The notes under the pieces: model-generated
Databases searched by the model: none
What the model saw: only the letters and a program-made list of their open reading frames with translations
What the model was told of the DNA's origin: nothing
Position numbers and translations under genes: made by a program
Shown here: one piece after another, positions 42,918 through 52,448 of the stretch
Numbering within the stretch: position 1 is the stretch's first letter
Layout of the letters: every line of letters begins with the position of its first letter
Source of the DNA: Clavaria fumosa
Lineage: Eukaryota; Basidiomycota; Agaricomycetes; Agaricales; Clavariaceae
DNA: 64,000 nt
Assembly (NCBI GenBank): GCA_951802425.1
Contig: OX637799.1
Span: forward strand, 3,534,001-3,598,000
Direction: 5' to 3'

Positions 42918-44507
42918 TCAGTACAAACATTGTATGAGCATGGTGTAGAATGAGGCAATTCCAATCTTACCAGGGACCATATGTACTTCTGTCTGCCAGT
43001 GAGTGCTGCAGTCCAAATACTGAGGCAGGATGTCTTCTGCACCAATTAAAGAATCACTGCTGATGCCATAAATGCGAAGATCTGTGCTGCGTGAATGTCC
43101 AAATTGCAGAGCTCCAATGCTGTCCATCTGCCCATCCTCTTCCAGCATATCTGTGGCAAATACACATAGCTTGCGTCTGAATGCAGCATAGATATGACGC
43201 CATGGATTGATTCCAAACTTGACACCAAGAATGGGGAGTGCAAAATCTCCCATGATCTGGCTTAGCTTTTCTGATGTGAACTCCCTCAGGTAGTCAACAA
43301 AGAGCCTGTTGTGATACAGCTCCCATAGCTCAGCTTTATGAGGAAAGCATATGTTGACTGCCATTTGAGCAAAGGGCCGAGCAAGAGCCAGATCTTGTAC
43401 CATGAGGTCAGAAGTAACTGCATCTAGGCTGTGTGGGATAAGCTTATCCACCCCAGACAGGGCTCCTGGCTTGTGATATTGCCAAACAATAGCAATATGG
43501 GCACCAAAAGCATGTAGGTTTCCATCCCTGGTCACAGTATTCCTGTAGTTCATGGCTGTCAGCTCTGTTCCTCGGCTTGGTGCTCCACTCCCCATCTCTG
43601 CCCTTGTCATCTGGATTCCATTGAATTCAGCATAGTCCATTAACCAGGTACGAAGCTTGTGTCTGTTCCAGGTCAAAGAACCAGTTACTTGATCCTTAAT
43701 AGTAAATGCTGCCTTTTGTACTGGATTTGCCAGCAGAGCTGTCATCAAATGATCCTGATTTTCAAAGCATGGATTGCATTCATCTTGAAGGAAACAGTAG
43801 CCAACATTCTTGTTGGTCAAGTCTTCAGCAATATCCCCATAGTTGATCCTAATGTTGAGACCACATAAAACCCTATTCTCCCAAACATCTACCAATGTGT
43901 CCTCCATCCTAGAAAACATGGCCCTGATTTGATCCATATGAACAGGGGTCCCTTTGTAGAGCAAGGATGTCCAGTTGTTGCGGTCAGTCCACCAGACATG
44001 AGGGAGTGACATGGTGGCATAAGAGATGGCACTAGCTCGATGTTGGAGAGACCGAAGGCTGTTAAATGGAGACTCCACCTTCTCTATGAACCATTGCTCA
44101 ACCTCATCACATGCCCTAGTATCATTACCAGAATACTTTGTATTGCTGAGGAACTTCATCTGCCTGAGGCAGACAAGCTGGATAGCCCGCTCCCATTTGG
44201 CTATGTGACCAGTCACATACTTGGGATGTGCAAAGCTGCCATCTCTCTGCAAGGTCATCAGGGCCAGAGCTCGAATAGTTGGACAGGGTAAGGTGTTGTC
44301 AAGAGTCGGTAGCCATTCCTGCATCCACAAGCCCAAAAACACTTGATGGAGCTCTTCCAGTCCATCCATCTCCCCTGAGGCTGGCAGGCAAAATCTTAGT
44401 TGCTCAATCAAGTCTTTTAGAGTCTTTGGGAGTGGCATTTTGTACATATCATGGGGCCTGAGAAGCATGGCAAGTTGGCAGAGTGGGGGTATTATGTAGG
44501 CATTCAA
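42918..44507 (-). CDS. Middle domain with tyrosine-recombinase-like residue pattern
   Basis: About 530 residues without stop. The second half carries, in order: GAPSRGTELTAMNYRNT (near 43572; compare box I Arg ..R..EL..l...d..), WQYHKPG...DKLIP (near 43470; compare the catalytic Lys hairpin), INPWRHIYAAFRR (near 43195; compare H-x-x-R-H..A, with the first His replaced by Asn), then LQFGHSRSTDLRIYGIS (near 43065-43110; compare lGHs..tT..iY with the Tyr nucleophile). The order and spacing fit a tyrosine-recombinase catalytic domain. The first half is an all-alpha-looking Trp-rich region. This assignment is my inference and needs structure prediction. Confidence 0.55.
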   Translation of the reverse strand: MNAYIIPPLCQLAMLLRPHDMYKMPLPKTLKDLIEQLRFCLPASGEMDGLEELHQVFLGLWMQEWLPTLDNTLPCPTIRALALMTLQRDGSFAHPKYVTGHIAKWERAIQLVCLRQMKFLSNTKYSGNDTRACDEVEQWFIEKVESPFNSLRSLQHRASAISYATMSLPHVWWTDRNNWTSLLYKGTPVHMDQIRAMFSRMEDTLVDVWENRVLCGLNIRINYGDIAEDLTNKNVGYCFLQDECNPCFENQDHLMTALLANPVQKAAFTIKDQVTGSLTWNRHKLRTWLMDYAEFNGIQMTRAEMGSGAPSRGTELTAMNYRNTVTRDGNLHAFGAHIAIVWQYHKPGALSGVDKLIPHSLDAVTSDLMVQDLALARPFAQMAVNICFPHKAELWELYHNRLFVDYLREFTSEKLSQIMGDFALPILGVKFGINPWRHIYAAFRRKLCVFATDMLEEDGQMDSIGALQFGHSRSTDLRIYGISSDSLIGAEDILPQYLDCSTHWQTEVHMVPGKIGIASFYTMLIQCLY

Positions 44508-44612
44508 TGTTGCAGCCTGTTGGTGTTCATGGAATGGGGTATTGTTGATACCACTGTATATGTATCAATTAGTATGAAGGGTGTGATTAATGTTCTGGAA
44601 TGTTAAGCACAC

Positions 44613-45266
44613 TCACCTCTTAATTGGATCAGGTGTATTGAGGCGCTGCAAGGGGAGCTCTGCTGTGCTCCTGATGAGCTTTGTTGCATCTTTCATGTAC
44701 TTGAGCACCAAAGATCTAAGGCCTGGAAACTCCTCCTCTTTGGGCAATGCAATGAGACCCACAAGTTCATCAGTTGAATGTCCCTGCACATGCTCATGCC
44801 ACCTTGTGGTAAGGAGCCAAGGGCTGATGCTACGAGAGTTGTGTGGATGATGATGTCCTTCTTTTGTGAGAGCTGCAGCCTCAGACTTCAGCTGCTCCAC
44901 CATTTCATCATCTGATATCAGGTGCTGTTTCCCCAGTGGCTTGACTTCAAATAAAACTCTATCATGGCCTGCCACAAGGTTCAGCCTTTGAACTTTGCAT
45001 TGAGGCCATACATTTGGTCTTGGTTTCTCTTTATGCTGTTCAAAGTGGTGCCTTCGCATGGACTCAGGTTTGCATGCTACTTTTGTGCAATGGATGCACC
45101 GTATGCCATCCAATATCTTGATCCCTTCAAAGGCATCAATGACATTTGCTGTGTCATGACTTGGAAGAACATCAAAGATGTCATATTGTTCAACCATCTG
45201 TGCCAAGAGCTTTTTGTCCATGTGCATTTTGGATGATTGATGAGATGTCTTTAAGTGACCCTCCAC
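44613..45266 (-). CDS. OrsD/DUF3505-like zinc region
   Basis: It contains GIRCIHCTKVACKPESMRRH then HFEQHKEKPRPNVWPQCKVQ, i.e. C..C...........H....H followed by a Trp and a VQ, the pattern of the OrsD-type zinc finger at the head of many fungal helicase-like proteins. An upstream H-K-TSH (EGHLKTSHQSSK) suggests another finger. It is followed, after an intron of about 100 bp, by the recombinase-like domain. Confidence 0.65.
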   Translation of the reverse strand: MEGHLKTSHQSSKMHMDKKLLAQMVEQYDIFDVLPSHDTANVIDAFEGIKILDGIRCIHCTKVACKPESMRRHHFEQHKEKPRPNVWPQCKVQRLNLVAGHDRVLFEVKPLGKQHLISDDEMVEQLKSEAAALTKEGHHHPHNSRSISPWLLTTRWHEHVQGHSTDELVGLIALPKEEEFPGLRSLVLKYMKDATKLIRSTAELPLQRLNTPDPIKR

Positions 45267-45399
45267 CTGTGCAGATGATAGGGTGATGCCACAGGCCTGA
45301 CAGCAGAAGCAGTGGAGGAGAGTGTTGACAACAATTCCAAAGGGGGAAAGCCCTTCTGGGTATTCCAGTTGCCAAGACTACCCCTTCACAATTAATATC

Positions 45400-46140
45400 T
45401 AGTTGTTAATGGCAGAAGCAGTATCACACACATGAGCAGACTGCTTCTCATGTCTGATTTTCTCCACAGTACCAGTGAGAGCAGAACCATGATGGGATCC
45501 AGAATCCAATAAAAAAGGCTTCATGTTGTTGATTGCATCATCCAGTTCAGAGAGACCATCTGCCTTCTTACTTGCCATGCTCATCATGCTAAGAGAACTG
45601 CTTGGTCATGTGAGCTGTGGTGAAGTCAAAGGGTAATCATCATCTTGATCTGATGTGTCACAAGACTGTCATTCACATCAGTTATACACCACATGCCTCT
45701 GCATTGAAAAGTTTGACAATACCTTTGTTACTGGCCCCTGTGTCTTTAAATCGTCTCCTGTTCTGCTCTCTCTTGCATTGGGATTAAGGTATTTGTGTGT
45801 TAATCCAATTTTCCCCTAGTTTGCTGTATTCAGCAGAAGGCATGCAGCATTTACTGATGTCTCCTACCTTCACACAAATATCATCATCTGATGCACTACA
45901 AGGCTATCATCATTCACTTCAGGTCAAGAGAGAAGTATGCATATATGACTCGTCAAACACACCTTGATTGCCTGCCTTTGGGATCTGACCAACTCCTCTC
46001 CCACTCTGCTTCTTTCACTGTGATTAACAGACATGTACACTAATCCCATTTGCCCCTGGGTTGGCTTTTCTCAGTGTTCAGTGGGAAGCAAATACAAACA
46101 GTTGAAAACTCCTTACCTTTTCCTGAACAGTATGGTCAAT
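45400..46140 (-). repeat. Exon/intron region with an old ~250-bp tandem duplication
   Basis: Segments around 45640-45880 and 45885-46125 resemble each other (ATCATCATCTGATG, ACTTCAG/TCACATCAG, CTGCTCTCT/CTGCTTCTTT, GGGATTAAGG/GTGATTAACAG, TTTTCCCCTAG/TTTGCCCCTG, GTATTCAGCAG/GTGTTCAGTGG). They probably contain duplicated small exons of the minus-strand gene, but I could not fix the borders. Confidence 0.45.
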
Positions 46141-46219
46141 GCTAGAACTAACAGTGTTTGCTGTGGAGCCCACTCCAACCTGGATAATCTTAGCAAGGTA
46201 AGAAGCTCCATGAATCAAT

Positions 46220-46501
46220 TTATTTACTCACATTGTCCTGCTCTGGTGATGTGCCTAATTGCTCCTTCCATGTGGACTTGGCTCTTTGAATATGTTTTCT
46301 CAAGGTTTCAATCTTGTCAAAGGGTCTTGGGCAATCTTTGTGTGTGCATTGGCACATGTACATGCCACTACTATCTCTTTGAAGTGTAACTTTGCCTTGA
46401 GGGAGATGGAGTACTGCTATAGACCTGCAGTTGCGCAGATGGTACTTCATCTGAGCACTGGCAAAAGTGTTCATGCAGCTAGGACACTGAGAGGGGGGCA
46501 T
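46220..46501 (-). CDS. N-terminal zinc-finger exon of the OrsD/RecQ-type gene
   Basis: It begins MPPSQCPSCMNTFASAQMKY then HLRNCRSIAV (C..C...F.....H...C), followed by GMYMCQCTHKDCPRPFDKIE then TLRKHIQRAK (C.C....C..F.....L..H). These are C2H2-type fingers with slightly irregular spacing. The ATG at 46499-46501 is the likely start: upstream DNA in this frame is not protein-like. Confidence 0.65.
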   Translation of the reverse strand: MPPSQCPSCMNTFASAQMKYHLRNCRSIAVLHLPQGKVTLQRDSSGMYMCQCTHKDCPRPFDKIETLRKHIQRAKSTWKEQLGTSPEQDNVSK

Positions 46502-47140
46502 ATTGGGGGGTCAAGTGGGTAAGAGTTGCATGGGAAGGAGCAGGGTATATATATGTGTGCTTACATAATCATTCCTTGGGCTGAGTTTGAAATGGTTAGG
46601 TTAGGTTACACAATTATGGCTTAGGCATACTTTGAAACATAACTGTTGCAGGTCTTGCTTATCCTAATGATCAGAGTCTGACTAGTTAGTAATTACAATT
46701 GTCCAACAGGGAATGTGCATGGTATTAATCACATCATCAATTAGTTGGATGTGATTAGTGTAAATCACCACTAATCATATTTCCTATTAGGTCATTGTGA
46801 ATAACATAACTCTCCACTAATCATTATTTGCTAAAAGAGAACATGTTCTCAAATTGTACCATTTTATAGTATGAAAAGGGAAACATACTTATGGTATGGA
46901 AAGGGAAACATACTTTTTCAAAAGGTGAGTGCAAAACCATAGGACTGATGATGAGGAACCAAGTTATTAACAGGGCAATGACTCAAGAATACCTCAAAAA
47001 TAGTTATAGAAGTGGTTCCAATCAAATAGAATTGAGGTCTTAGATAAGTACAGAACTTCATCATGCCAATTGTTTGAGTTCTCACATGTGGAACAAATTA
47101 GCTAAACTTATGAAAATACTATCACAGGTACTAGTGATAT
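46502..47140. other. Divergent spacer with intron-like motifs
   Basis: AT-rich DNA upstream of the minus-strand gene. Around 46735-46825 it holds GTGATTAGTGTAAATCACCACTAATCA, in pieces ending TTCCTATTAG, which resembles the introns of the microexon array at 48.7 kb. A short tandem TATGGTATGGAAAGGGAAAC occurs near 46870-46915. No exon is clear. Confidence 0.4.
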
Positions 47141-47149
47141 GTAGTTACT

Positions 47150-47510
47150 CAAAACAAATTGGTGAGGATTGATAGAGTGGCTGTGGAGACATACTCAGAA
47201 GTGCAAAATGCAGATTTTGCCACTGTCAGAGTTTAAAAATGGGTTGATGCAGATTTGATCTCACACTTACAATAAATTTGAGAAATTTATGGAAATGTTT
47301 TTGTTATCCTCCTAAGAATGTCCCATCCACTGACAAAGTTTGGTGGAGTTCCTATGGGGCCTATGACCCTACAAAGTATGGTGTATTGAGTGGTTGTTGT
47401 GCTCTGACAAGTTGCACATTTCTGGGTTTGAAAATGGCAAATGTTACAATGCTTTGTAATATTGCCATATCAGGGCAGAGTTTTAAATATGGATATACTA
47501 ACTACAACTC
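47150..47510 (+). repeat. Direct repeat copy 1 (partner at 48400-48660)
   Basis: It shares long ordered blocks with 48400-48660: CAGAGTTTAAAAATGGG/CGGAGTTTAAAATTGGC, GATGCAGATTTG/GATGCGGATTTG, GGGGCCTATGACCCTACAAAG/GGGGCCTATCACCCTACAAAG, and GTGGTTGTTGTGCTCTGACA then AGTTGCACATTTCTGGGTTT in both. Stops interrupt all frames. It is probably an old dispersed element. Confidence 0.75.
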
Positions 47511-47514
47511 TCAG

Positions 47515-48225
47515 AACCCTCAACCTCACGACCTTCATAACATAACCCACCCCACCTTTACCCTCACTAACACTCTTACTCACCCACCCTGATTTTCTCT
47601 ACCCATAATCACCAACAGCTACCTTCAGTCACCCACAGTCACCCCCAGTTACCCTCAATCACCCTCACCCTCACTTGCCCTCATTTATTGCTCACTTCAG
47701 TTACCCTAGACTCACTTACACTTACACTCACCTACTGCACCTCCACTCACACTTTCCTCAGCTCACCCAACCTCACTTGCCATGACCATGACTTTCACTC
47801 TCACATTAACAATCAACCTGCCTCACTCACAAATGTTCACTGATCCCTCACTAATCTACTCTCACTCACTCTCACCTGCACACTCATACATCTTTCCCTC
47901 TCTCACACTCCTTCACACCCACTCATGCTCATGTCCACCCATCACACTCATGCTTCAATCATTGTCATTCTCACCCTTGCTCACAATTCCCCTTCACCCT
48001 TGCTCATATAACCTTATTCTCCTTCACTCTCCCTTCACTCCACACACTCCACATACCCCTTTCATACTGCCACCACTCTCAACACCCCACATGCTGAGCA
48101 CCTTCACCCTCACATAACCCTGTTCACCCACCCTCATTCTAACACCTTTTCACACCACACCCCCTCATGTCCTCTCACCTCCCCATCACTTCCCCTTCCA
48201 CCCTCTCACTCCCCCTTCACCAATG
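47515..48225. repeat. C/T/A-rich, G-poor simple tract (CTCAC/CACCC-like)
   Basis: About 700 bp in which the plus strand almost lacks G and is built of CACTCAC, CTCACCC, CTTCACC and CACCCTC variants. The strand bias is extreme compared with both flanks. It lies between the two direct-repeat copies at 47150 and 48400. Open frames (e.g. 47782-48117) reflect the composition. It does not match the CCCTAA telomere unit. Confidence 0.8.
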
Positions 48226-48229
48226 TGGC

Positions 48230-48660
48230 CACAAAGGGAAACCTTGGGTATAGCAACAACACTTTCGCTTTCTTGCTTCCCCATTAAATCACTATAATTC
48301 ATGTAAATATTAATGTAGACACTATTCATAGCTGCCCATGTACTCACGAAATCTGGAGAGAATCCATCCAGTGGTTGCTGAGATATGGCCATAGAATTGT
48401 AGTCAGTGCAACTTTGTGGAATGTCGGAGTTTAAAATTGGCATGATGCGGATTTGCTCCCATGCTTGCAATTCTAAAGATAAAATTTCAAAAATATTTTG
48501 GTAGGGCCTCCTCATAGGGGCCTATCACCCTACAAAGTTTGGTGTAATTCTATTCAGTGGTTGTTGTGCTCTGACAAGTTGCACATTTCTGGGTTTAAAA
48601 ATGGCAAACTTCACTGTGTATATCCAGGTGGAGCTTGAAATATGGATATATATGCCCAGT
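48230..48660. repeat. Direct repeat copy 2 and inverted partner of 51540-51660
   Basis: 48400-48660 repeats the 47150-47510 block. 48290-48400, read on the minus strand (ATATCTCAGCAACCACT, CAGATTTCGTGAGTACATG, TAATATTTACATGAATT, GTGATTTAATGGGGA), aligns with the plus strand at 51548-51660 (ATATCTCAGCAAACACTT, CAGACTTTGTGAGTAGATG, TAATATTTGGATGAATTTAC, TGATTTAATGTAAAGG). The microexon gene therefore lies between inverted repeats. Confidence 0.65.
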
Positions 48661-48722
48661 CTATGTAGCTGAGTTTAAAAGTGCCTCTTGAACCACAACC
48701 ACCACCTTCCTATTTGAGAAAC

Positions 48723-49793
48723 ATGTCTGACAAATCAGTAAGTGACTGGCTGATTAGTGTTCACACATGCTAATCACATTCTCACTTGGCACAGGAGAAA
48801 AGAGAAACAGGTCAGGGAGAATCAAACCAAGTATGTGATTAGTGTAAATTTATGATAAACAGAATTCCCATTTTCATAGGGAGATAAATCAAGGCCAAGC
48901 AAGGTATGTGATTAGTGTGAAGTTCTGATAAACACATTTCTCATTTGGCACAGGGAAATGAGCCAAAGGTGTCTGGCAAGGTATGTGATTAGTGTAAATT
49001 TCTGATAAACACCTTTCTCATTTGGCACAGGGAAGTGAGCCAAGGGTGTCTGGCAAGGTATGTGATTAGAGTAGATTTATGATAAACACATTTTTCATTT
49101 GGCACAGGGAAATGAACCAAGGGTGTCTGGCAAGGTATGTGATTAGTGTAAATTTCTGATAAACACATTTTTCATTTGGCACAGGAAGATGAACCAGCTC
49201 TGCCCAGCAGACCAGGAAAGGTATGTGATTAGTGTAAATTTCTGATAAACACATTTCTCATTTGGCACAGGGTAATGAGCCAAGGGTGTCTGGCAAGGTA
49301 TGTGATTAGTGTAAATTTCTGATAAACACATTTCCCATTTGCCACAGGGGGATGAACCTGCTCTTCCATGAGGGCCTGGCAAGGTATGTGATTAGCACAA
49401 ATTTATGATAAGCAGAATTCCCATTTTCTTAGGGAGATAAATCAAGGCCAAGCAAGGTATGTGATTAGTGTGAAGTTCTGATAAACACATTTCTCATTTG
49501 GTGCAGGGAAATGAGCCAAAGGTGTCTGGCAAGGTATGTGACTAGTGAAAACTTATGCTAATCATAATTCTCATTCGCAACAGGGAAAACAAGTGGCAAG
49601 CACAGGGGAGTCAAGCAGGGTATGTGATTATTCTAGATTCATGCTAATTACAATTCTAATTTTGCACAGAATGGAGTTCCAGGAGCACAAAGTGATTCAA
49701 ACAAGGTGTGTGGTTTGCATAATTCAATCTGAGCCCTCAGCTTATTTCTTGCAGACAAACCCTGATCCAGAGGAAGAAAGTGATCTAAGTGGA
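48723..49793 (+). CDS. Tandem microexon array (14 exons of 15-39 nt, phase-0 introns of ~50 bp)
   Basis: ATG at 48723 starts MSDKS, then GT..AG introns alternate with exons at 48795-48830, 48880-48903, 48954-48980, 49031-49057, 49108-49134, 49185-49220, 49271-49297, 49348-49383, 49433-49456, 49507-49533, 49584-49619, 49670-49705 and 49755-49793. All exon lengths are multiples of three (24, 27, 36 or 39 nt). They encode GNEPKVSGK (five near-identical copies), GDKSRPSK (twice), EDEPALPSRPGK-type units (twice) and relatives: a hydrophilic Pro/Lys/Asp repeat tail. Introns are 49-50 bp, start GTATGTGATTAG, contain CTGATAAAC (branch-point-like) and end TTTGGCACAG. Reading into an unspliced intron meets TAG at the fourth codon. 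The exon at 49348 has an internal TGA (49369-49371). It probably continues into the ParB-like part downstream. Confidence 0.8.
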
Positions 49794-49843
49794 GTATGTG
49801 ATCAGTCTTCTGTGTGATACACCAAATCAATAATATATTCTAA

Positions 49844-50821
49844 GACCAAAGCCCTATGGTGTACAGCCCATCACAGGAAATTCAGGTATGTTTACTATTA
49901 ATATTAGAGACTGTTGTCTGACAGACTAAGATAGCCTGTTGCATGGGACTGTGAACTCAGGACAAACCTGGCAACAATGGCTGAGAGTGTCAAGAGTGAC
50001 ACTCTCCTTGGCTATGCATACATCAATTTGCCACCACAAAGGCACAAATAAAGTGGGATGGAGCTCAACCTATTTCCACGGCCCAAGTCTCTGCACTTGA
50101 CAAATATGTAGATCAAGATGGTCTGCAAAATGATTCAATACCCAATGCCATGTTCTGCCTTGTTGAAAAGGAAAAATTCAAACTCAGTTCAATGAAATCA
50201 TTCCGGCTGAAGAACTTCTGTCATCTCCAGTGTGCACCTGGGCTTAAGGAGGAGGAAGTAGTGCTAGAGATGCTTGCAGGCCAACATCGTCATGCTTGGC
50301 TTATCACCAAGGCATTCAAGAATGAACTCAACAAACGTGGTAAACTTGTGGCATCCTTGAAGGAAGCAGTAGAAAAGAAAAAAGATGAGATGAAAATTAG
50401 GGAAGATCTGGAGTTGAATGAGGAAGCTTTGGAGCATTGTGTGTGGCTGGTGGGCTTTTGGGACAAAGGTGTAGACCAACTTACTCCATCATGAAGACCT
50501 TGTTGAACCCTAATACCATTAAACACAGGGGCACTGGAAGCCTCACCATTGGGTGACATTGTCAAACACAAGTTGGCAGAAAATTGCAAGACCATTCAAA
50601 GGATAGATGACCTTGCCTCTCAGTTGGTGCACCTCATACAGTCTCTCCAGGGCAAACCAAAGTACTCCTGGGATGGCATTCTCCAGGGATTATCTGGGAG
50701 CTATGCTACCAGCAGAATGGATATTCGTTGGATAATGAACAACCCAACAATCCTGGCCCTCTTGGTGCACCTATTCCAGCACAAGTACTTTGAGGGCATG
50801 GCACATGTCCTCAATCCATGA
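49844..50821 (+). pseudogene. ParB/sulfiredoxin-like gene, second family member (with frameshift and stop)
   Basis: From about 49844 the frame reads TKALWCTAHHRKF, then after a short intron a stop (TAG, perhaps from CAG) and PVAWDCELRTNLATMAESVK ... LLGYAYINL. A one-base shift follows, then IKWDGAQPISTAQVSALDKY and the box LEMLAGQHRHAWLITKAF, then a coiled coil (KLVASLKEAVEKKKDEMKI). This parallels the gene at 2844 in order: GYYSIDL.., ..P..V..L, GGNHR..AL, coiled coil, ...W..G. A further exon (about 50530-50821, ALEASPLGDIVKHKLAEN... to stop) has an AG acceptor at CACAG. The box GQHR..A is shared by ParB-like folds. Damage makes this copy probably inactive. Confidence 0.55.
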
Positions 50822-51707
50822 TTTTTCAACCAACTGCACCGGGTTTCACTCTCTGTGAGTTTTTTTCCAATCTATTTATTTGTGCATGCTCACTAGCTGT
50901 AAAACAAATGGCCAATGCAAGTTTGGCCACATAATAAAAAACTGCAAAATGTGTTATAGGAACCTTGTAGACATGTTCTATAGGTAAAACAATACAACTT
51001 TTGTATGGATCATGTCTCACCCCACTTGCTACTTCAAAAGATCCCCTGGTTTTCATTTTGGCCTCTTCCTAGTGTATCATTACAAAGAATAGCATATTTT
51101 ACAATATGTAGGCATGGGAGGCCTATGAAACTTTGAGGAGACATTCTCTATAGTATATCAATGGTTTATGGCCACTTACCTGATCCCCTGAGCTTCTACT
51201 TTCAAAGATCCCCTGAAAATGCCCAAAAAACTCATTTTCCCGGGATCTTTGGACCTGGACACTAAAACACTTATGTAAAGCACCCACACCCTTTCCCTAT
51301 ACCCCCTCTAACCCCCCATACCATTCACTACCAAGTGGCCAATGCTCCACTTTCTGCTACCCACAACACTTGGCCAATGCAGCATTGGCCAACTTCTGTT
51401 AAATAATTTCCAATAATCACCAAAATATTCATATGCCTAGTTCCCATTTTTGGCATCATCTTTTGTATGGAAACCACATCCCACTTTCCATCTGTTCCAA
51501 AGATCCCCATTATTCTTGATATTAAATGAGCATGGCACATTGGCTATATCTCAGCAAACACTTCATATATTTTCATCAGACTTTGTGAGTAGATGCATAC
51601 CTATGAGCAGTATCTTCAGTAATATTTGGATGAATTTACATGATTTAATGTAAAGGGGAGAGTGGGTGTGCAGATGAAGCAGAAGTGTGAGCCAGGGTGA
51701 GAGTGAA
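50822..51707. repeat. Spacer with internally repeated blocks; ends in an inverted-repeat copy
   Basis: CAAAGATCCCC/AAAAGATCCCCTG, TTGTATGGA(T/A)..CATGTCTCACCCCACTT versus ACATCCCACTTTCC, and GGCCAATGCA(A/G) blocks recur, giving a loosely tandem structure. 51548-51660 is the inverted partner of 48290-48400. No gene is seen. A sharp switch to CpG-rich DNA occurs at about 51708. Confidence 0.55.
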
Positions 51708-52443
51708 TGTTACGTGCGTGCTCGGAGGGTCGGGGTGAAGTCCGGTCAGAGTTCGGAGTTCGGGTCCGGGGGGTCCGGAGGTCCGGAGTTGGACTTCGGG
51801 GTTCGGGTGGGACTTTGGCGAACGTATTGAAACGACGCCCTTACTGAGTCCTGGGTGTCCCATATTTCGGAGTTACAGGATTCGGGACTTCGGGTCTGGT
51901 GCTCGGGCGAGATGTCCGGGATGGACTTCGTCATATTCGAGTTGAGGGACGGATGGGAGGGTGGAGACGGAGTTCGGATGGAGTTCGGGTTTAACAAGTG
52001 ACTAAGTAGAGGAGACAGAGGCCAGGGAGGAGGAGGGATACGGAGTTCCGGAGTTCGGGGATGATTTCCGGAGGTCGGACGGATGGTGTAGGCTGTCGGG
52101 ACAGATTCCGGGTGTCGGGTGGAAGTCAGGAGTTGGTCAGGAGTTGGTCGGGACTTGGTCGGGACTTGGTCGGGACTTGGCACAACTGACGTAGGGGACA
52201 GAGGACGAGGGTCGGATTAGACATGATACAAATTACAAGGTGGCGGGCGGAAAGGACAGAGGTGCGGAGATAGACAGAGGGACAGGAGACGGGGAGTCGG
52301 ACAGGAGTACGGAGGTGCGCAGATATACGAGGGACGGGGGGACGGAGGTGCGGGGGAGTTCAGGGGTATACAGGAGGGGTGTACGTGGGTATACGAGGGT
52401 GTACGAGGGCGGTATCCGGACTGCAGAATACTCTACGAAGTAG
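51708..52443. mobile_element. CpG-rich LTR-like element, left part (split by the gypsy insertion)
   Basis: It begins TGTTACGTGCGTGC at 51708 (an LTR-like TG start, similar to the inserted gypsy LTR start TGTTACG). It is dense in TCGGAG/TCCGGA repeats and GGTCGGGACTT triplications. The composition continues after the gypsy element at 63403. A decayed relative lies at 39280-39640. No coding frame is credible. Confidence 0.6.
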
Positions 52444-52448
52444 GTAGG

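Larger units (their letters stand above)
40157..46501 (-). pseudogene. Zinc-finger/OrsD - tyrosine-recombinase-like - RecQ helicase gene (whole locus)
   Basis: A single minus-strand gene of about 6.3 kb is spread over many exons. In order: N-terminal zinc fingers (46501-46220), an OrsD/DUF3505-like zinc region (45266-44613), a ~530-residue domain with a tyrosine-recombinase-like residue pattern (44507-42918), a linker with tandem duplicated exons (42925-42154), a RecQ-type helicase (42083-41114) and a Cys-rich RecQ C-terminal region (41110-40157). Proteins combining an OrsD zinc finger with a RecQ helicase are common, multi-copy and unexplained in agaricomycetes. This copy is decaying: an in-frame TGA at 41114-41116 sits where HAGSP-x-SMIEF expects a residue (likely Arg), and motif VI is QEKGHAERDG instead of QE.GRAGRDG. 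Introns are short and several carry GTGATTAAC/GTTAATCAC inverted repeats. Confidence 0.7.

Noticed and set aside
47515..48225. Interstitial telomere
   Set aside because: The tract is CTCAC/CACCC-like with no run of CCCTAA/TTAGGG units.
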